A stretch of DNA of 64,000 nucleotides from Povalibacter uvarum. GTDB taxonomy: Bacteria; Pseudomonadota; Gammaproteobacteria; Steroidobacterales; Steroidobacteraceae. The position numbers and the translations under genes were made by a program. Shown here piece after piece: positions 48,989 to 58,009 of the stretch. The stretch covers positions 1 through 64,000 of the forward strand of contig NZ_JACHHZ010000003.1 of the NCBI RefSeq assembly GCF_014202975.1. Direction: 5' to 3'. The notes beneath the pieces are model-generated. The model searched no databases, was not told where the DNA came from, and saw only the letters and a list, made by a program, of their open reading frames with translations. The number at the start of each line of letters is the position of its first letter. Position 1 is the stretch's first letter.

Positions 48989-51325
48989 TCAACCTTCAGG
49001 CGGCGGCATCGCCGGTCCTGCCGATGGTGCACGTGCTGCACTCGGACGCAGTGCCCTGACGACATATTTCGCGACAGCATCGACCTCATTCGCTGAGAGA
49101 GCAGCAGCCAGTGCCGGCATCTGCCCCTGGCCTTCCGCAATGATGAGTGCGACGTTCGCGAGATCGCTGCGCCCCGTGAGCGAGGGGCCGACGCCCCCCT
49201 GGCCCGTGGCGCCGTGGCAAGCCGAGCAGACGCGACCGAAAACTTGCCCGCCGAGTGCGAGGTCTTCGGCGCTGACGGCCGCAGCCGCAGCGGTGATAGT
49301 CGCACTGACAGGCGCAGCTTGAGCAGTTACTCCCGTTACAGGTGGTGTTCCGTTCTCGCTGTTCCCATCGAGCGTGAGAGCAATCATCTCGGCAGGGCGT
49401 CCGTTCTGAGAGACGGTAAGGACTACGTATTGGCGACCGCGATGCATGTAGGTCATCGGCGCTCCAGTCACCAGCGCGGGCATGGATTCCTGCCACAACA
49501 CCGTTCCATCCCGCTTGTCGTAGACGCGAAGGATCGGACCCCCTGTCTGGCCGGGCAGGCTTCCCGACTCCCCCATGAAGATGAGTTCCTTCGTGAGGAC
49601 GAGACCCGGACGGATGTCGTACTGGCCCATCCGGTCGAAATCGAGCTTCAGATCCTTCAGCGCCGGATGATTGCGGATGAAGTCCGATGCACCGCCGATC
49701 GGAATACGCCACAGATGCTCGCCGCGATTCATATCGAGTGCGATGAGCTCGCTGTACGGCGGCTGCAGGATCGGCAATCCCTGCGGGCCCGTCACAACAT
49801 GATTGCCCGAAGGCAGATAAGAGTAGTTCGTTCGCGCCGGATCGGCCTTTGCCACTGCGGCGGCATAGGGCTTGTGGCGAATCGGTACATAGAGCACGCC
49901 GGTGTCCGGATCGAACGCGCCACCGATCCACTCGGCGCCACCGCCGTAGCCGGGATTGATCCACGTGCCGCGCAATCCGTTCTCGCCCGCAACGACCGGC
50001 GGCAGGAACAGCGGCCCCTTGGCGTAGCGCTTCATGATTTCCACCGCCTCGGCGCGAAGCTGTGGCGTGAAGTCGATCAGCTGGTTCTCGTCGTAGCCGA
50101 GGAAGGAGAGCGGTGCGGGCTTGCTGGGAAAAGGTTGTGTGGGCGAGGTCTTCTCGCCAGGCACGGTGCTTTGCGGCACCGGCCGCTCGTGGATCGGCCA
50201 GATGGGCTCGCCTGTGACGCGGTTGAATGTGAAGACGAGGTTCTGTTTCGTCAGCAATGTTGCGACCGGGATGCGCTGACGATCGCGAACGATATCGTGG
50301 AGTATCGGCGCTGCGGGATTGTCGTAGTCCCACAGGCCGTGATGCACGGTCTGGAAGTGCCACACGCGCTTGCCGGTTCGGGCATCGAGCACGAGGATGC
50401 TTTCGGCGAACAGATTGTCGCCGGGCCGATCGACGCCCGCGAAATCGTTGGCCGGTGTGTCGGTCGGAATGTAGACGTAGCCGAGCTTGGGATCCGCGCT
50501 CATCATCGTCCACGTTCCGGCGTTGCCTCCCCAGCGCCAGCTGTCCGATTCCCACGTCTCATTGCCGACTTCACCGGGGCGCGGCACGACATGGAACGTC
50601 CACAATTGCTTCCCGGTGCGCACATCGAAGCCGCGGAAGTTGCCTGGCGTGGCTTCTTTCTTGAAGGTTTCGCGTGGCAGCGATTGCGCGACGATCACAT
50701 CGCCGACCACGATTGCCGGTGAAACGGAGCGCACGTCGACGCGCGGACGCATGTCATCCAGATTGTCGCGCAGGTTGATCCAGCCATTGCGGCCGAAGCG
50801 CGGATCGGCACGGCCGGTGCGCGCGTCGATCGATATCAATCGACCGTCGAGTGTGTTGTGGATCAGCCGCTTCTCTCGCCCGTCGCTCCAGAACGCGAGC
50901 GCCCGCGAGTTGAGCGAACCGGTCCCGTTGCCGATGTCGGACGGCTGCGGTTCGAAGGTCCATAGCGTCCTGCCCGTCCCGGCGTCGATTGCAGCGACGC
51001 CGTGGTTGAGCCATGGCACGTAGAGGACGCCGTCGTCGAGAAGCGGCGTCGACTTGAAGTTGTTGGAGGCGCCTGTGCTGCTGGTATCCGCGCTCCAGCG
51101 CCATGCGATCCTGAGCCGCCTGACATTGTCAGCGCTGATCTGGTTCAGCGGCGCATAGCGCGTCTGGCCAGCGTCGCCTCCCCAGTATGACCATCGAGTG
51201 GCATCGTACGTCGGCGACGTCGTGGCTGCGTCTTCTCCCGACGATGCAACGCTGTGCAGGGCGCAGCATGCGACAGCGATCGAAAGCGGGCCGATGCGGG
51301 AACGGAGTCGGATCGTTTTCTTCAT
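48989..51325 (-). CDS. PQQ-dependent dehydrogenase with C-terminal cytochrome c
   Basis: A 778-residue periplasmic quinohaemoprotein. A signal peptide is followed by the propeller start YDATRWSYWGGDAGQTRYAPLNQI, which continues to about 660 with the long insertion typical of glucose/quinate-dehydrogenase-like enzymes (WPIHERPVPQS, TPQLRAEAVEIMKRYAKGP). A C-terminal cytochrome c domain (about 685-760) has haem motif CSACH. No membrane segments are seen, so it is soluble. It should oxidise an alcohol or sugar and pass electrons to a c-type cytochrome or oxidase. The haem is at the opposite end from PvaA and from the protein at 53691-55796, so it belongs to a different subgroup. The exported hydrolase downstream and the MHS transporter upstream are co-directional. 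Confidence 0.88.
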   Translation of the reverse strand: MKKTIRLRSRIGPLSIAVACCALHSVASSGEDAATTSPTYDATRWSYWGGDAGQTRYAPLNQISADNVRRLRIAWRWSADTSSTGASNNFKSTPLLDDGVLYVPWLNHGVAAIDAGTGRTLWTFEPQPSDIGNGTGSLNSRALAFWSDGREKRLIHNTLDGRLISIDARTGRADPRFGRNGWINLRDNLDDMRPRVDVRSVSPAIVVGDVIVAQSLPRETFKKEATPGNFRGFDVRTGKQLWTFHVVPRPGEVGNETWESDSWRWGGNAGTWTMMSADPKLGYVYIPTDTPANDFAGVDRPGDNLFAESILVLDARTGKRVWHFQTVHHGLWDYDNPAAPILHDIVRDRQRIPVATLLTKQNLVFTFNRVTGEPIWPIHERPVPQSTVPGEKTSPTQPFPSKPAPLSFLGYDENQLIDFTPQLRAEAVEIMKRYAKGPLFLPPVVAGENGLRGTWINPGYGGGAEWIGGAFDPDTGVLYVPIRHKPYAAAVAKADPARTNYSYLPSGNHVVTGPQGLPILQPPYSELIALDMNRGEHLWRIPIGGASDFIRNHPALKDLKLDFDRMGQYDIRPGLVLTKELIFMGESGSLPGQTGGPILRVYDKRDGTVLWQESMPALVTGAPMTYMHRGRQYVVLTVSQNGRPAEMIALTLDGNSENGTPPVTGVTAQAAPVSATITAAAAAVSAEDLALGGQVFGRVCSACHGATGQGGVGPSLTGRSDLANVALIIAEGQGQMPALAAALSANEVDAVAKYVVRALRPSAARAPSAGPAMPPPEG

Positions 51326-51367
51326 GCGGGATGCGTGAGGGTGAGCTTCGAGCGCGATCGGTGGCGG

Positions 51368-52768
51368 CTAGAGGCGAGGCGAGCTTTCCGATTCGCGGCC
51401 CCGATCGCTGGCCGGCTGACCAGGATCGTGCGGTTGCACGGAGTGCAGGGCCACGCGATGCGTTTCCTCGAGGCCCCATACGCAGGCGATCGTGATCGCG
51501 CAGGCAATGGCGATGTAGATCGAGATGGCGAATGTCGATCCTGACTGGGCAAGCAGGGTTGTCGCGATCATCGGCGCGAGAGCTCCGCCGAGGATGGCGC
51601 CTGACTGGTAGGCAAGCGAGACACCGGAATACCGAACCTGCGTACCGAAGAGCTCCGAAAGGAACGCTGCCTGCGGGCCATACATCATCGAGACGAGAAC
51701 CTGGCCGACCGTGATGCCTACCGTGATCCAGAGAAACGAACCCGTCTCGATCAGGGGGAACAACACGAAAGCCCACACGCCGAGAAGGGCGGCGCCCGTC
51801 ATGTAGATGCCACGGCGGCCGTGTCGGTCGGAGTAGTCGGCCGCCCACAGGACCATTGGAATCATGACCACCGCGGAGATCAGTACGGCGCTCAGCAACG
51901 TGCTGCGCGAAAGATTGAGTCCGCCGGGATCGGTGCCGTAGGCGATGACGAATGCGATCAGGATGTAGAAAGTTACCTGGACCGCGAGGAAGGCTCCGGC
52001 AGCCAGCGCAATTTGCCGCGGGTAGGTCGCGATCGCTTGCAGCACTGGTGATTTTGTCGTCGCGGGCTGCGTCGCCTTCTTCACGCGCTGATGGCGCTCG
52101 AGATCGCGGAATGCAGGCGTGTCTTCGAGTCTGTGTTGGACGAATGCACTCACCGCAATCAGGGCGACGCTCAGCAGGAAGGGAATGCGCCAGCCCCAGG
52201 CCATGAAATCGTCGGTTGAAAGCGTGAACGTGCACACGAGGAAGGCGAGGTTTGCAAGAATCACCCCGAGCGGTGCGCCCACCTGCGCGAAGCTGCCGTA
52301 GAAGCCGCGCCGTTGCGCCGGCGCATTCTCAGTCACGAGCAGGACGGCACCGCCCCATTGCCCGCCGATCGCGAGTCCTTGTGCGAATCGCAACGCTACC
52401 AGCATCAGCGGCGCAGCCGGACCAACGATTGCGTAGGTAGGCAGGCAGCCGATCAGCGTCGTTGCGATGCCCATCAGGAAAAGCGCGGTGACCAACGCTT
52501 TCTTGCGACCGGCGCGATCGCCGAAGTGGCCGAACACGATGCCGCCGATGGGGCGGGCAATGAAGCCGACAGCGAAGGTGCTGAACGAAGCGATGAGGGC
52601 TACGAGCGGCGGCATGTCCGACGGGAAAAAGACCGTCGGAAAGATCAGCGCCGCAGCGGTGCCGTAGAGGAAGAAGTCATACCACTCGATGCTGGTGCCA
52701 GCGAGTGCGGTGAGCGCGATGCGGCGGATCGGATGTTCGCCGCGCCCTTCAATAGAAGCATTCATCAT
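51368..52768 (-). CDS. MHS-family (metabolite:H+ symporter) MFS transporter
   Basis: A 466-residue membrane protein with about 12 hydrophobic segments. The start IRRIALTALAGTSIEWYDFFLYGTAAAL is the signature of the MHS group (ProP, ShiA, KgtP), and the segment 2-3 loop reads GHFGDRAGRKKAL, with a second such motif, DRHGRRGIY, midway. It uses the proton gradient to import an organic acid or zwitterion. It lies between two quinohaemoprotein units in the same direction, so it may take up an acid product of those oxidases. The substrate cannot be stated. Confidence 0.9.
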   Translation of the reverse strand: MMNASIEGRGEHPIRRIALTALAGTSIEWYDFFLYGTAAALIFPTVFFPSDMPPLVALIASFSTFAVGFIARPIGGIVFGHFGDRAGRKKALVTALFLMGIATTLIGCLPTYAIVGPAAPLMLVALRFAQGLAIGGQWGGAVLLVTENAPAQRRGFYGSFAQVGAPLGVILANLAFLVCTFTLSTDDFMAWGWRIPFLLSVALIAVSAFVQHRLEDTPAFRDLERHQRVKKATQPATTKSPVLQAIATYPRQIALAAGAFLAVQVTFYILIAFVIAYGTDPGGLNLSRSTLLSAVLISAVVMIPMVLWAADYSDRHGRRGIYMTGAALLGVWAFVLFPLIETGSFLWITVGITVGQVLVSMMYGPQAAFLSELFGTQVRYSGVSLAYQSGAILGGALAPMIATTLLAQSGSTFAISIYIAIACAITIACVWGLEETHRVALHSVQPHDPGQPASDRGRESESSPRL

Positions 52769-52905
52769 TCTTTGCCATCACGTCAGCGGTGGGCGGCGTC
52801 GCGCGCAATTCGTCGGTGTCGAGGCCGGCCGGCATTCAACACGAGTTCGTGCGCTGCAGAACCGCATAAAGTTGCTTTCGGATATTCAGATGCTGAATAG
52901 CCCCG

Positions 52906-53694
52906 TCAGGGGACTCGGTAGTGCTCGCGCATGAAGTCCATGTCGGCCTGCGCCCCGGTGAAGATGCTGACGGTGTCGGTGTACGGGAAGTCGCCGCTCC
53001 AGCGTGGCGCCGTGAACGCGGGCGGGGTGTCCAACAGCGCGGCACGCCAGGCATCGTAGTCGTCGAACCACAGTTCGCACATGCGAACCCATGCGTCGGC
53101 GCGTGTGAGCGGATCGGCGGACTTGTAGCTCACGAATCGGCGCAATCCAGGCAGCTTGGACAACTGCGGCGCGTGGACCTGCAGGAACCAGCGTTCACCA
53201 TCGTCCACGGATACGCCCGCCGGATAACGCACGAAATAGACCCAGCGAACGTATGTCGTACGGTCGCGCGGCATCTCGTCGAGAAATTTCTCTGTCGGAA
53301 TTGCGGGAACGACGATCTGCGCGATCCGGTTCTTCCCGGGAAAGCGCTGCGGATCGGTGGGGGGAGCCGACAGGGGATAGAAGGCGCCGCGCGATTCGTC
53401 TCGCGCCTGAATATTCGGATACCACATCTCAGTGAGTCGATAGCTCACGACGTTGAAGCGCTTGGCTACAGGGTCGGGAACACCGTGCGCGCGATAGCTC
53501 CAGTAACGCGAGAGCCACGGACCGACGGATTGCAGCGTCTCCTGCGAATGAGTGCGTCGATACCACTGGTCCAGCAACGCGTTGTCGCCCGGCACTTCCC
53601 AGATCGCGGTGAACTTCACCATCTGTGCCTGCGCTGGCGCGGTCGCCAGAGCGGACATCAAGGACAGACAGGCGAGCCAGTGTGTCTTTTTCAT
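52906..53694 (-). CDS. Exported EthD-like dimeric alpha/beta-barrel protein
   Basis: A 262-residue protein. ATG 53694 overlaps the stop of the upstream quinohaemoprotein gene (ATGA) and gives a signal peptide ending PAQAQ. The mature part holds two related halves of the EthD/dimeric alpha-beta barrel type: FTAIWEVPGDNALLDQWYRRTHSQ in the first and YVRWVYFVRYPAGVSVDDGERWF in the second. EthD domains usually occur in cytoplasmic proteins of catabolic clusters, so an exported two-repeat form is unusual. Translational coupling suggests that it acts with the oxidase, perhaps on a reactive product. The function is not known. Confidence 0.78.
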   Translation of the reverse strand: MKKTHWLACLSLMSALATAPAQAQMVKFTAIWEVPGDNALLDQWYRRTHSQETLQSVGPWLSRYWSYRAHGVPDPVAKRFNVVSYRLTEMWYPNIQARDESRGAFYPLSAPPTDPQRFPGKNRIAQIVVPAIPTEKFLDEMPRDRTTYVRWVYFVRYPAGVSVDDGERWFLQVHAPQLSKLPGLRRFVSYKSADPLTRADAWVRMCELWFDDYDAWRAALLDTPPAFTAPRWSGDFPYTDTVSIFTGAQADMDFMREHYRVP

Positions 53695-55796
53695 TCGCGA
53701 GTTCCTTGGTTCACTGTTTGCGGCAACGCGAAGACCCAGAGCGTCGCGCCGCCGTTGGGCGTGCCTGTGAGGCCTGCGCTCTTGAGCATGGCGGTGGCGT
53801 GGACGAAGCCTTCGTTGGTGGCGACCGCGATGTACTGCTGGCCGTTCACGCTGTAGGTCACGGGATACGAAACGGGAAAGTTGTCGAGACGCGCCTGCCA
53901 CAAGAGTCGGCCGTCGCGATCGTCGTAGGCGCGGAAGCGACGATCGGCGGAACCGGCGAACAGAACGCCGCCCCCGGTGGCGAGCATTGCGCTCGTGAAC
54001 GGGGCTGACTGGCGGTGGGTCCATGAAACTTCGCGCGTGTCGAGATTGATTGCCTTGATGAGTCCGAAGCCGTCGCCCGATTCCTTCTGCCAGCGGGGCC
54101 CATTCGGAAAAGGATGCCTGCATGTGTCCGTCAATGGGACGTAGAGTGTTCGACGCCCGGCGTCATAGGAACCAGCCATCAGGTTTCGCGCGCCCAGCAG
54201 ATCCGGGCAGATGCCCGGTATCGTGATGCGATTGAGCACGGCATCGGTCGCGGGAATGGCGGCGGGATTGATCGTCTTCGCGCCGGTCGAAGGATCGATC
54301 GAGGCGATGACATTCTGCAATCCCAGGTCGATCGAGAAGAGATACGCCCCGGTGGCGGCATCGAGCGCTTCGAAGATGGCCAGCTTGCCGCCGGTGACGA
54401 CCGTTTTGCGCCGCTTGCCATTGACCGTCAGCTCCACCACCTGGCGTTCGAAGGCCCAGTCATGATCGAGCTGATCGTTCGCCTGATGCTGGAAGTACCA
54501 GACGAGCTTGCCTGTGTCGGCGTTCAGTGCGAGCGTGCTGTTCGTATAGAGCGCCTCGTTGGTGACACCGCGCTGTTGTACGGGCGATCGCAGCGGCTTT
54601 GTGTCATACGTCGGTGCCGCGCCGAAGTACAGGAGGTTGAGATCCGCGTCGTAGGTGCCGCCGACCCAGATCGAGCCGCCACTGCGAGCTTCGAGGGGCA
54701 GTCCGTTCCAGCTCTCGCCGCCGGGTTCTCCCGGTCGTGCGATCGTGTAGAAGCGCCACACTTCCTTGCCGCTGTCGATGTCGAGTGCGACGATGAAGCT
54801 GCCGCCCTTCACTGTGTGAAATCCGTTCAGGCCGACGACGACCTTGTTACCGACGACGAGCGGTGCGCTCTTGATCTGGAAGTCCTTCTGTCCGCGAGTG
54901 TCGATCGCATGATCCCAGCGAACGGCGCCTGTGCGGGTATCGAGCGCCAGCACGCGCACGTCGGAGGTCGGCACCAGCAGCGTGTTCCCGTGGATGGCGA
55001 CGCCTTTCTTGCCCTGATGGACGGCTGTTCCTTCCAGCTTGCGTTCATGACGCCATAGCAGGTCGCCGGTCGTCGCATCCAGTGCCTCGACGATATCGCC
55101 GTAGCTGTACGCGAAGAGCACGCCGTCGTGGACGATGGGCGCCATCATGTTGCCGCCCTGTGGCAGAGACCAGCTCCATGCGATTCGCAGGTCTTTCGCG
55201 TTGCGTCGATCGATCTGCTTTAGAGGGCTGAAGCCGAAGCCATCGTAAGTACGACGCCACATGAGCCAGTCGGACGAGGACGGCGACCGCAATGAAGCGT
55301 CCGTGACTTCGGTGAGGTGATCGAGGCGGCTTGGCCCGATCGGCACAGTACTCGATGTCTGGCTCGCGGGCGGCGTGCCTTGACGAGTCTCCGCAAAGGC
55401 GAGCGTCGGAAGCAGCGACGGATCGGTCGGAACCGGATTCTCACTGCTTGCGATGCCGTTCATCTGCAGCAGATACGCGAACAGATCGGCATGCGCTTCC
55501 GGTGGCGCCGGCGCGGCTGCGCCCGGAGGCATGCGAACGAGCTGCGCATGCAGCACCGCGCCGCTCTGACCCACCCATTTGCGTTGAAAAGCTGCGCCGC
55601 TCAATGCCGGACTCATGCCCGATCCTTCGAGCGATGCGCCATGACAGCTGGCGCATCTTTGCGCGTAGGAGAGTTTGCCTCGATTCGCCTGTTCGACACT
55701 AAACGCGAGCGCGGAAGGCTGAGCTGCCATCGCCGGCACGATGACCGAGGAGAGGATGAGGCTGGTCAGCGCCAGCGCGCGGGATCGGATCTGCAT
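53691..55796 (-). CDS. PQQ-dependent dehydrogenase with N-terminal cytochrome c
   Basis: A 701-residue periplasmic quinohaemoprotein. A signal peptide (ending VPAMAAQ) is followed by a cytochrome c domain with CASCH near residue 49, a Pro/Ser-rich linker, then a PQQ propeller from about 175 (DWLMWRRTYDGFGFSPLKQID) to the end (GVLFAGSADRRFRAYDDRDG). Haem at the N-terminus recalls PvaA, but the propeller is of the longer alcohol-dehydrogenase type. Likely role: oxidation of an alcohol with electron transfer to its own haem. It is divergent from a TetR gene with only 68 bases between, which contain a clear palindrome (55835-55844), so that TetR probably represses it. It is coupled to the EthD-like gene. 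Confidence 0.87.
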   Translation of the reverse strand: MQIRSRALALTSLILSSVIVPAMAAQPSALAFSVEQANRGKLSYAQRCASCHGASLEGSGMSPALSGAAFQRKWVGQSGAVLHAQLVRMPPGAAAPAPPEAHADLFAYLLQMNGIASSENPVPTDPSLLPTLAFAETRQGTPPASQTSSTVPIGPSRLDHLTEVTDASLRSPSSSDWLMWRRTYDGFGFSPLKQIDRRNAKDLRIAWSWSLPQGGNMMAPIVHDGVLFAYSYGDIVEALDATTGDLLWRHERKLEGTAVHQGKKGVAIHGNTLLVPTSDVRVLALDTRTGAVRWDHAIDTRGQKDFQIKSAPLVVGNKVVVGLNGFHTVKGGSFIVALDIDSGKEVWRFYTIARPGEPGGESWNGLPLEARSGGSIWVGGTYDADLNLLYFGAAPTYDTKPLRSPVQQRGVTNEALYTNSTLALNADTGKLVWYFQHQANDQLDHDWAFERQVVELTVNGKRRKTVVTGGKLAIFEALDAATGAYLFSIDLGLQNVIASIDPSTGAKTINPAAIPATDAVLNRITIPGICPDLLGARNLMAGSYDAGRRTLYVPLTDTCRHPFPNGPRWQKESGDGFGLIKAINLDTREVSWTHRQSAPFTSAMLATGGGVLFAGSADRRFRAYDDRDGRLLWQARLDNFPVSYPVTYSVNGQQYIAVATNEGFVHATAMLKSAGLTGTPNGGATLWVFALPQTVNQGTRE

Positions 55797-55834
55797 GGAG
55801 CTCGGATGAACAAAGCCGCTTGTGGAGATCGGTA

Positions 55835-55863
55835 TAGTTAACTACACTGATCTACGAAACTAC
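55835..55863. promoter_or_regulatory. Operator/promoter region between the quinohaemoprotein and TetR genes
   Basis: TAGTTAACTA (55835-55844) is a perfect 10-bp palindrome. A direct repeat AACTACA occurs at 55840-55846 and 55858-55864. These lie in the 68-base divergent gap, the normal place for a TetR repressor to bind and control both genes. The pattern differs from the TCARTCA palindromes. Confidence 0.5.
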
Positions 55864-55864
55864 A

Positions 55865-56563
55865 ATGTCCGTCGATGAGATCTTCATGACCGACCGCGCC
55901 TCGGCCTATCCGCTTCGTACTGCGCGAAAGCACAGCACCCGTGCCGCGTTGGTTGACGCTGCCGCGGAACTGTTCGTGCGCAAAGGCATCGACGTTGCAA
56001 CGCTGGACGAAGTCGCAGCCCATGCGGGCATGCACGTGCAGACGCTCTACCGGCACTTCCCCAACAAGGCCGCTCTCGCGCAGGCCATTGAGCTCAGGTA
56101 TCTCGAGCGCTTTCGGGAAAGGATCGAGGATCCCGCGCGGACCGAGGACACGCTCACGTTCTGGCGCAACTGGGTAGAGACGGCCGCCCGGGAAGTCACC
56201 GAGCGAGATGGTGGTCGTGGCTACCGGGCGGCAATTCAACAGCGGTTTTCCGCGACGGCGGTGCCGGGAAATCTGCTCGCCAGCTGGTTCGAGTACGAAG
56301 AGCTGCTGGCCAAATCGCTTGCGCGAGATCTCGGGGTGCATCCCGATGAAGACCCGCGGCCGAGATTGATCGCCTGCGCTTTGTGGGCAGGCAATGTGAA
56401 TGCCGCGCGGCGCTGGGTCATGAGCGAAAAGCCTGGCCAGAGCCTGAGCGCTGCGTGCGTAGCTGTCGTCGACGGCGTCGTCTCGCTCATGGGCGGGCAA
56501 GCGCTGCGGACAGCAAAGAAAACTACATCCTCGCGCGCTTCCGTCGCGCGTCGCCGTCGATAG
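55865..56563 (+). CDS. TetR/AcrR-family transcriptional regulator
   Basis: A 232-residue regulator with helix-turn-helix residues about 20-65 (TRAALVDAAAELFVRKGID, TLDEVAAHAGMHVQTLYRHFPNKAALAQ) and a helical C-terminal region. The ATG at 55865 is almost on top of the palindrome region, so autoregulation is likely; ATG 55886 (MTDRASAYP) is an alternative start. It most likely controls the divergent quinohaemoprotein-EthD operon and perhaps the exported protein downstream. The ligand is unknown. Confidence 0.88.
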   Translation: MSVDEIFMTDRASAYPLRTARKHSTRAALVDAAAELFVRKGIDVATLDEVAAHAGMHVQTLYRHFPNKAALAQAIELRYLERFRERIEDPARTEDTLTFWRNWVETAAREVTERDGGRGYRAAIQQRFSATAVPGNLLASWFEYEELLAKSLARDLGVHPDEDPRPRLIACALWAGNVNAARRWVMSEKPGQSLSAACVAVVDGVVSLMGGQALRTAKKTTSSRASVARRRR

Positions 56564-56597
56564 TTCTCACAAGATCAGATCTGCAAGGAGTCATCAC

Positions 56598-57314
56598 ATG
56601 CCGTTGCTGCGATTCGGGCTGGGAAGTCTGCTGGCGATGATGGTGGTTCCCGTTGTCGTCGCGAATGGTGGCGGCGCACGCGTGATCGACCCCGTTGCCG
56701 ACGCCGACATGCTCGCCTCACGTCCGAACATCAATCAGACGCCGGTCGGTACGTCGGGCAAGTGGACCATGGAGAAGCTGAATGCACTTACCCAGGCAGA
56801 AGGCGTTGCGCTCTGGCGAACGCTGCCCGCGCCGACGCTCGAGGAAATGAACGGGCATTACACTGGGCTCGGACCGGGCGCGGATGATCCGGCCTACCAG
56901 AAGGGCTACGCGGACTACATGTTCAATGAGAAGTCCGTGCGCGGGTACTGGCTGGGCAAGGCTTTCCATCCGGTGACAGCGACTACCGGCGAAGGCTACA
57001 ACCGCTGGCGGTTCCCTGGTGGGCGTATCGAGCGCAACTTGCGCATGGCCACGGGCATTCGGCCGTCCATCATCGACGGCAAGCCTGCGTATGTCCTCGA
57101 CTACGGCGCTTTCAATAAGACGACGCTGTTCGATGAAATTCGCAAGCTCGAGGACGGCATCTACATCGGCACGGCTACGGTTGCGCGTCCCGACGGGACA
57201 CGATCGAAGCTGGATATGTTCATCCTCGTCGGCCCGACGGATGAATGGGTAGGTGCGCCGTACACGCTCGGGGCAACGCCGCTGAAGGAAGGAACGACGC
57301 TGCCGACGAAATGA
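56598..57314 (+). CDS. Exported protein of unknown function
   Basis: A 238-residue protein. ATG 56598 follows CAAGGAG, 34 bases after the TetR stop, so it is probably in the same transcript. A signal peptide is predicted (MPLLRFGLGSLLAMMVVPVV). The body has Trp/Gly/Tyr-rich segments (YWLGKAFHPVTATTGEGYNRWRFPGG, MATGIRPSIIDGKPAYVLDYGAFN, LEDGIYIGTATV), which look like a small beta-rich, lipocalin-like binding protein. No catalytic motif is seen. It might bind the substrate or product of the neighbouring oxidase; this is only positional inference. Confidence 0.8.
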   Translation: MPLLRFGLGSLLAMMVVPVVVANGGGARVIDPVADADMLASRPNINQTPVGTSGKWTMEKLNALTQAEGVALWRTLPAPTLEEMNGHYTGLGPGADDPAYQKGYADYMFNEKSVRGYWLGKAFHPVTATTGEGYNRWRFPGGRIERNLRMATGIRPSIIDGKPAYVLDYGAFNKTTLFDEIRKLEDGIYIGTATVARPDGTRSKLDMFILVGPTDEWVGAPYTLGATPLKEGTTLPTK

Positions 57315-57317
57315 GCT

Positions 57318-57371
57318 GCGGCCGGCGGGCGGGCCCATACATATATATATGTGTGCGGCCCGGCCCGCCGC
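57318..57371. terminator. Large bidirectional hairpin with an AT-alternating tip
   Basis: GGCGGGC (57324-57330) and GGGCC (57331-57335) pair with GGCCC (57357-57361) and GCCCGCC (57363-57369). The tip is the perfect palindrome ACATATATATATGT (57339-57352). It separates the convergent exported protein and bioD. Confidence 0.5.
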
Positions 57372-57385
57372 AATGCGGGCCAAGC

Positions 57386-58009
57386 CTAGCGCCACCCCGC
57401 CGTATCAGTCAGCACTCCTGCATCGCAGTGGGCGGCGAGCCAGTCGCGATTCAGTCGATGCAGTTCGTTGGTCTCATCGAACCGGTTCAGCAGGATCGTA
57501 GTCGGCAATACCGGCAACGCGCCGAGGGTCAGCTGGATCGCGTTGATCGTGCCGAGCGCTGCATCCGCGATGAGCAGGAATTCATCGACGTTCACTCGAA
57601 CCAGCAGATCGAGACTGTCCCCGTCATGGGCAATCGGCGAGCGCAGACCGCCGACGGTCTCGACAAAACCGATGTCGCATTCGGCGGGCCATGCGATCTC
57701 CGCGACCAGATCGTTCACCTTGATCGGGTCTTGCGACAGGCAGTCTGCCGCCATCGGGGGCGCGAGTGCGCGCGGATACCACCGATGAGACGGGCAGACG
57801 ACGCATCGATCCTCGCCTGATGCAGCGGCCAGGACATCGGCATCGGTCACCGTTGCGTGTGCCTCGAAGGATTGAACAGGTTTGCGGGCGCTGACGCGAA
57901 GTCCCTTCGCACGCAATCTCTCGATGAGTCGGCTGGTGGCCCACGTTTTCCCGATGTCGGTGTGTGTGCCGATGACGCCTACCAGTCGTGCAGGTCGCGG
58001 ATGGCTCAT
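57386..58009 (-). CDS. bioD: ATP-dependent dethiobiotin synthetase
   Basis: A 207-residue protein with the BioD P-loop GTHTDIGKTW at about residues 12-21 and further family segments KPVQSFE and ETVGGLRSPIAHD. It forms the ureido ring of dethiobiotin from 7,8-diaminononanoate, CO2 and ATP. ATG 58009 overlaps the bioF stop (ATGA); the open frame to 58252 is a shadow over bioF. It is the last gene of a bioA-bioF-bioD operon, and biotin made here would feed carboxylases such as the one at 976-4362. The length is slightly under the usual 220-230. Confidence 0.92.
   Translation of the reverse strand: MSHPRPARLVGVIGTHTDIGKTWATSRLIERLRAKGLRVSARKPVQSFEAHATVTDADVLAAASGEDRCVVCPSHRWYPRALAPPMAADCLSQDPIKVNDLVAEIAWPAECDIGFVETVGGLRSPIAHDGDSLDLLVRVNVDEFLLIADAALGTINAIQLTLGALPVLPTTILLNRFDETNELHRLNRDWLAAHCDAGVLTDTAGWR

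Noticed and set aside
49214-50722. A 502-codon open frame on the plus strand
   Set aside because: It lies wholly antisense to the quinohaemoprotein gene, lacks recognisable domains, and is rich in Arg/His/Asp as expected for a shadow frame in GC-rich DNA.
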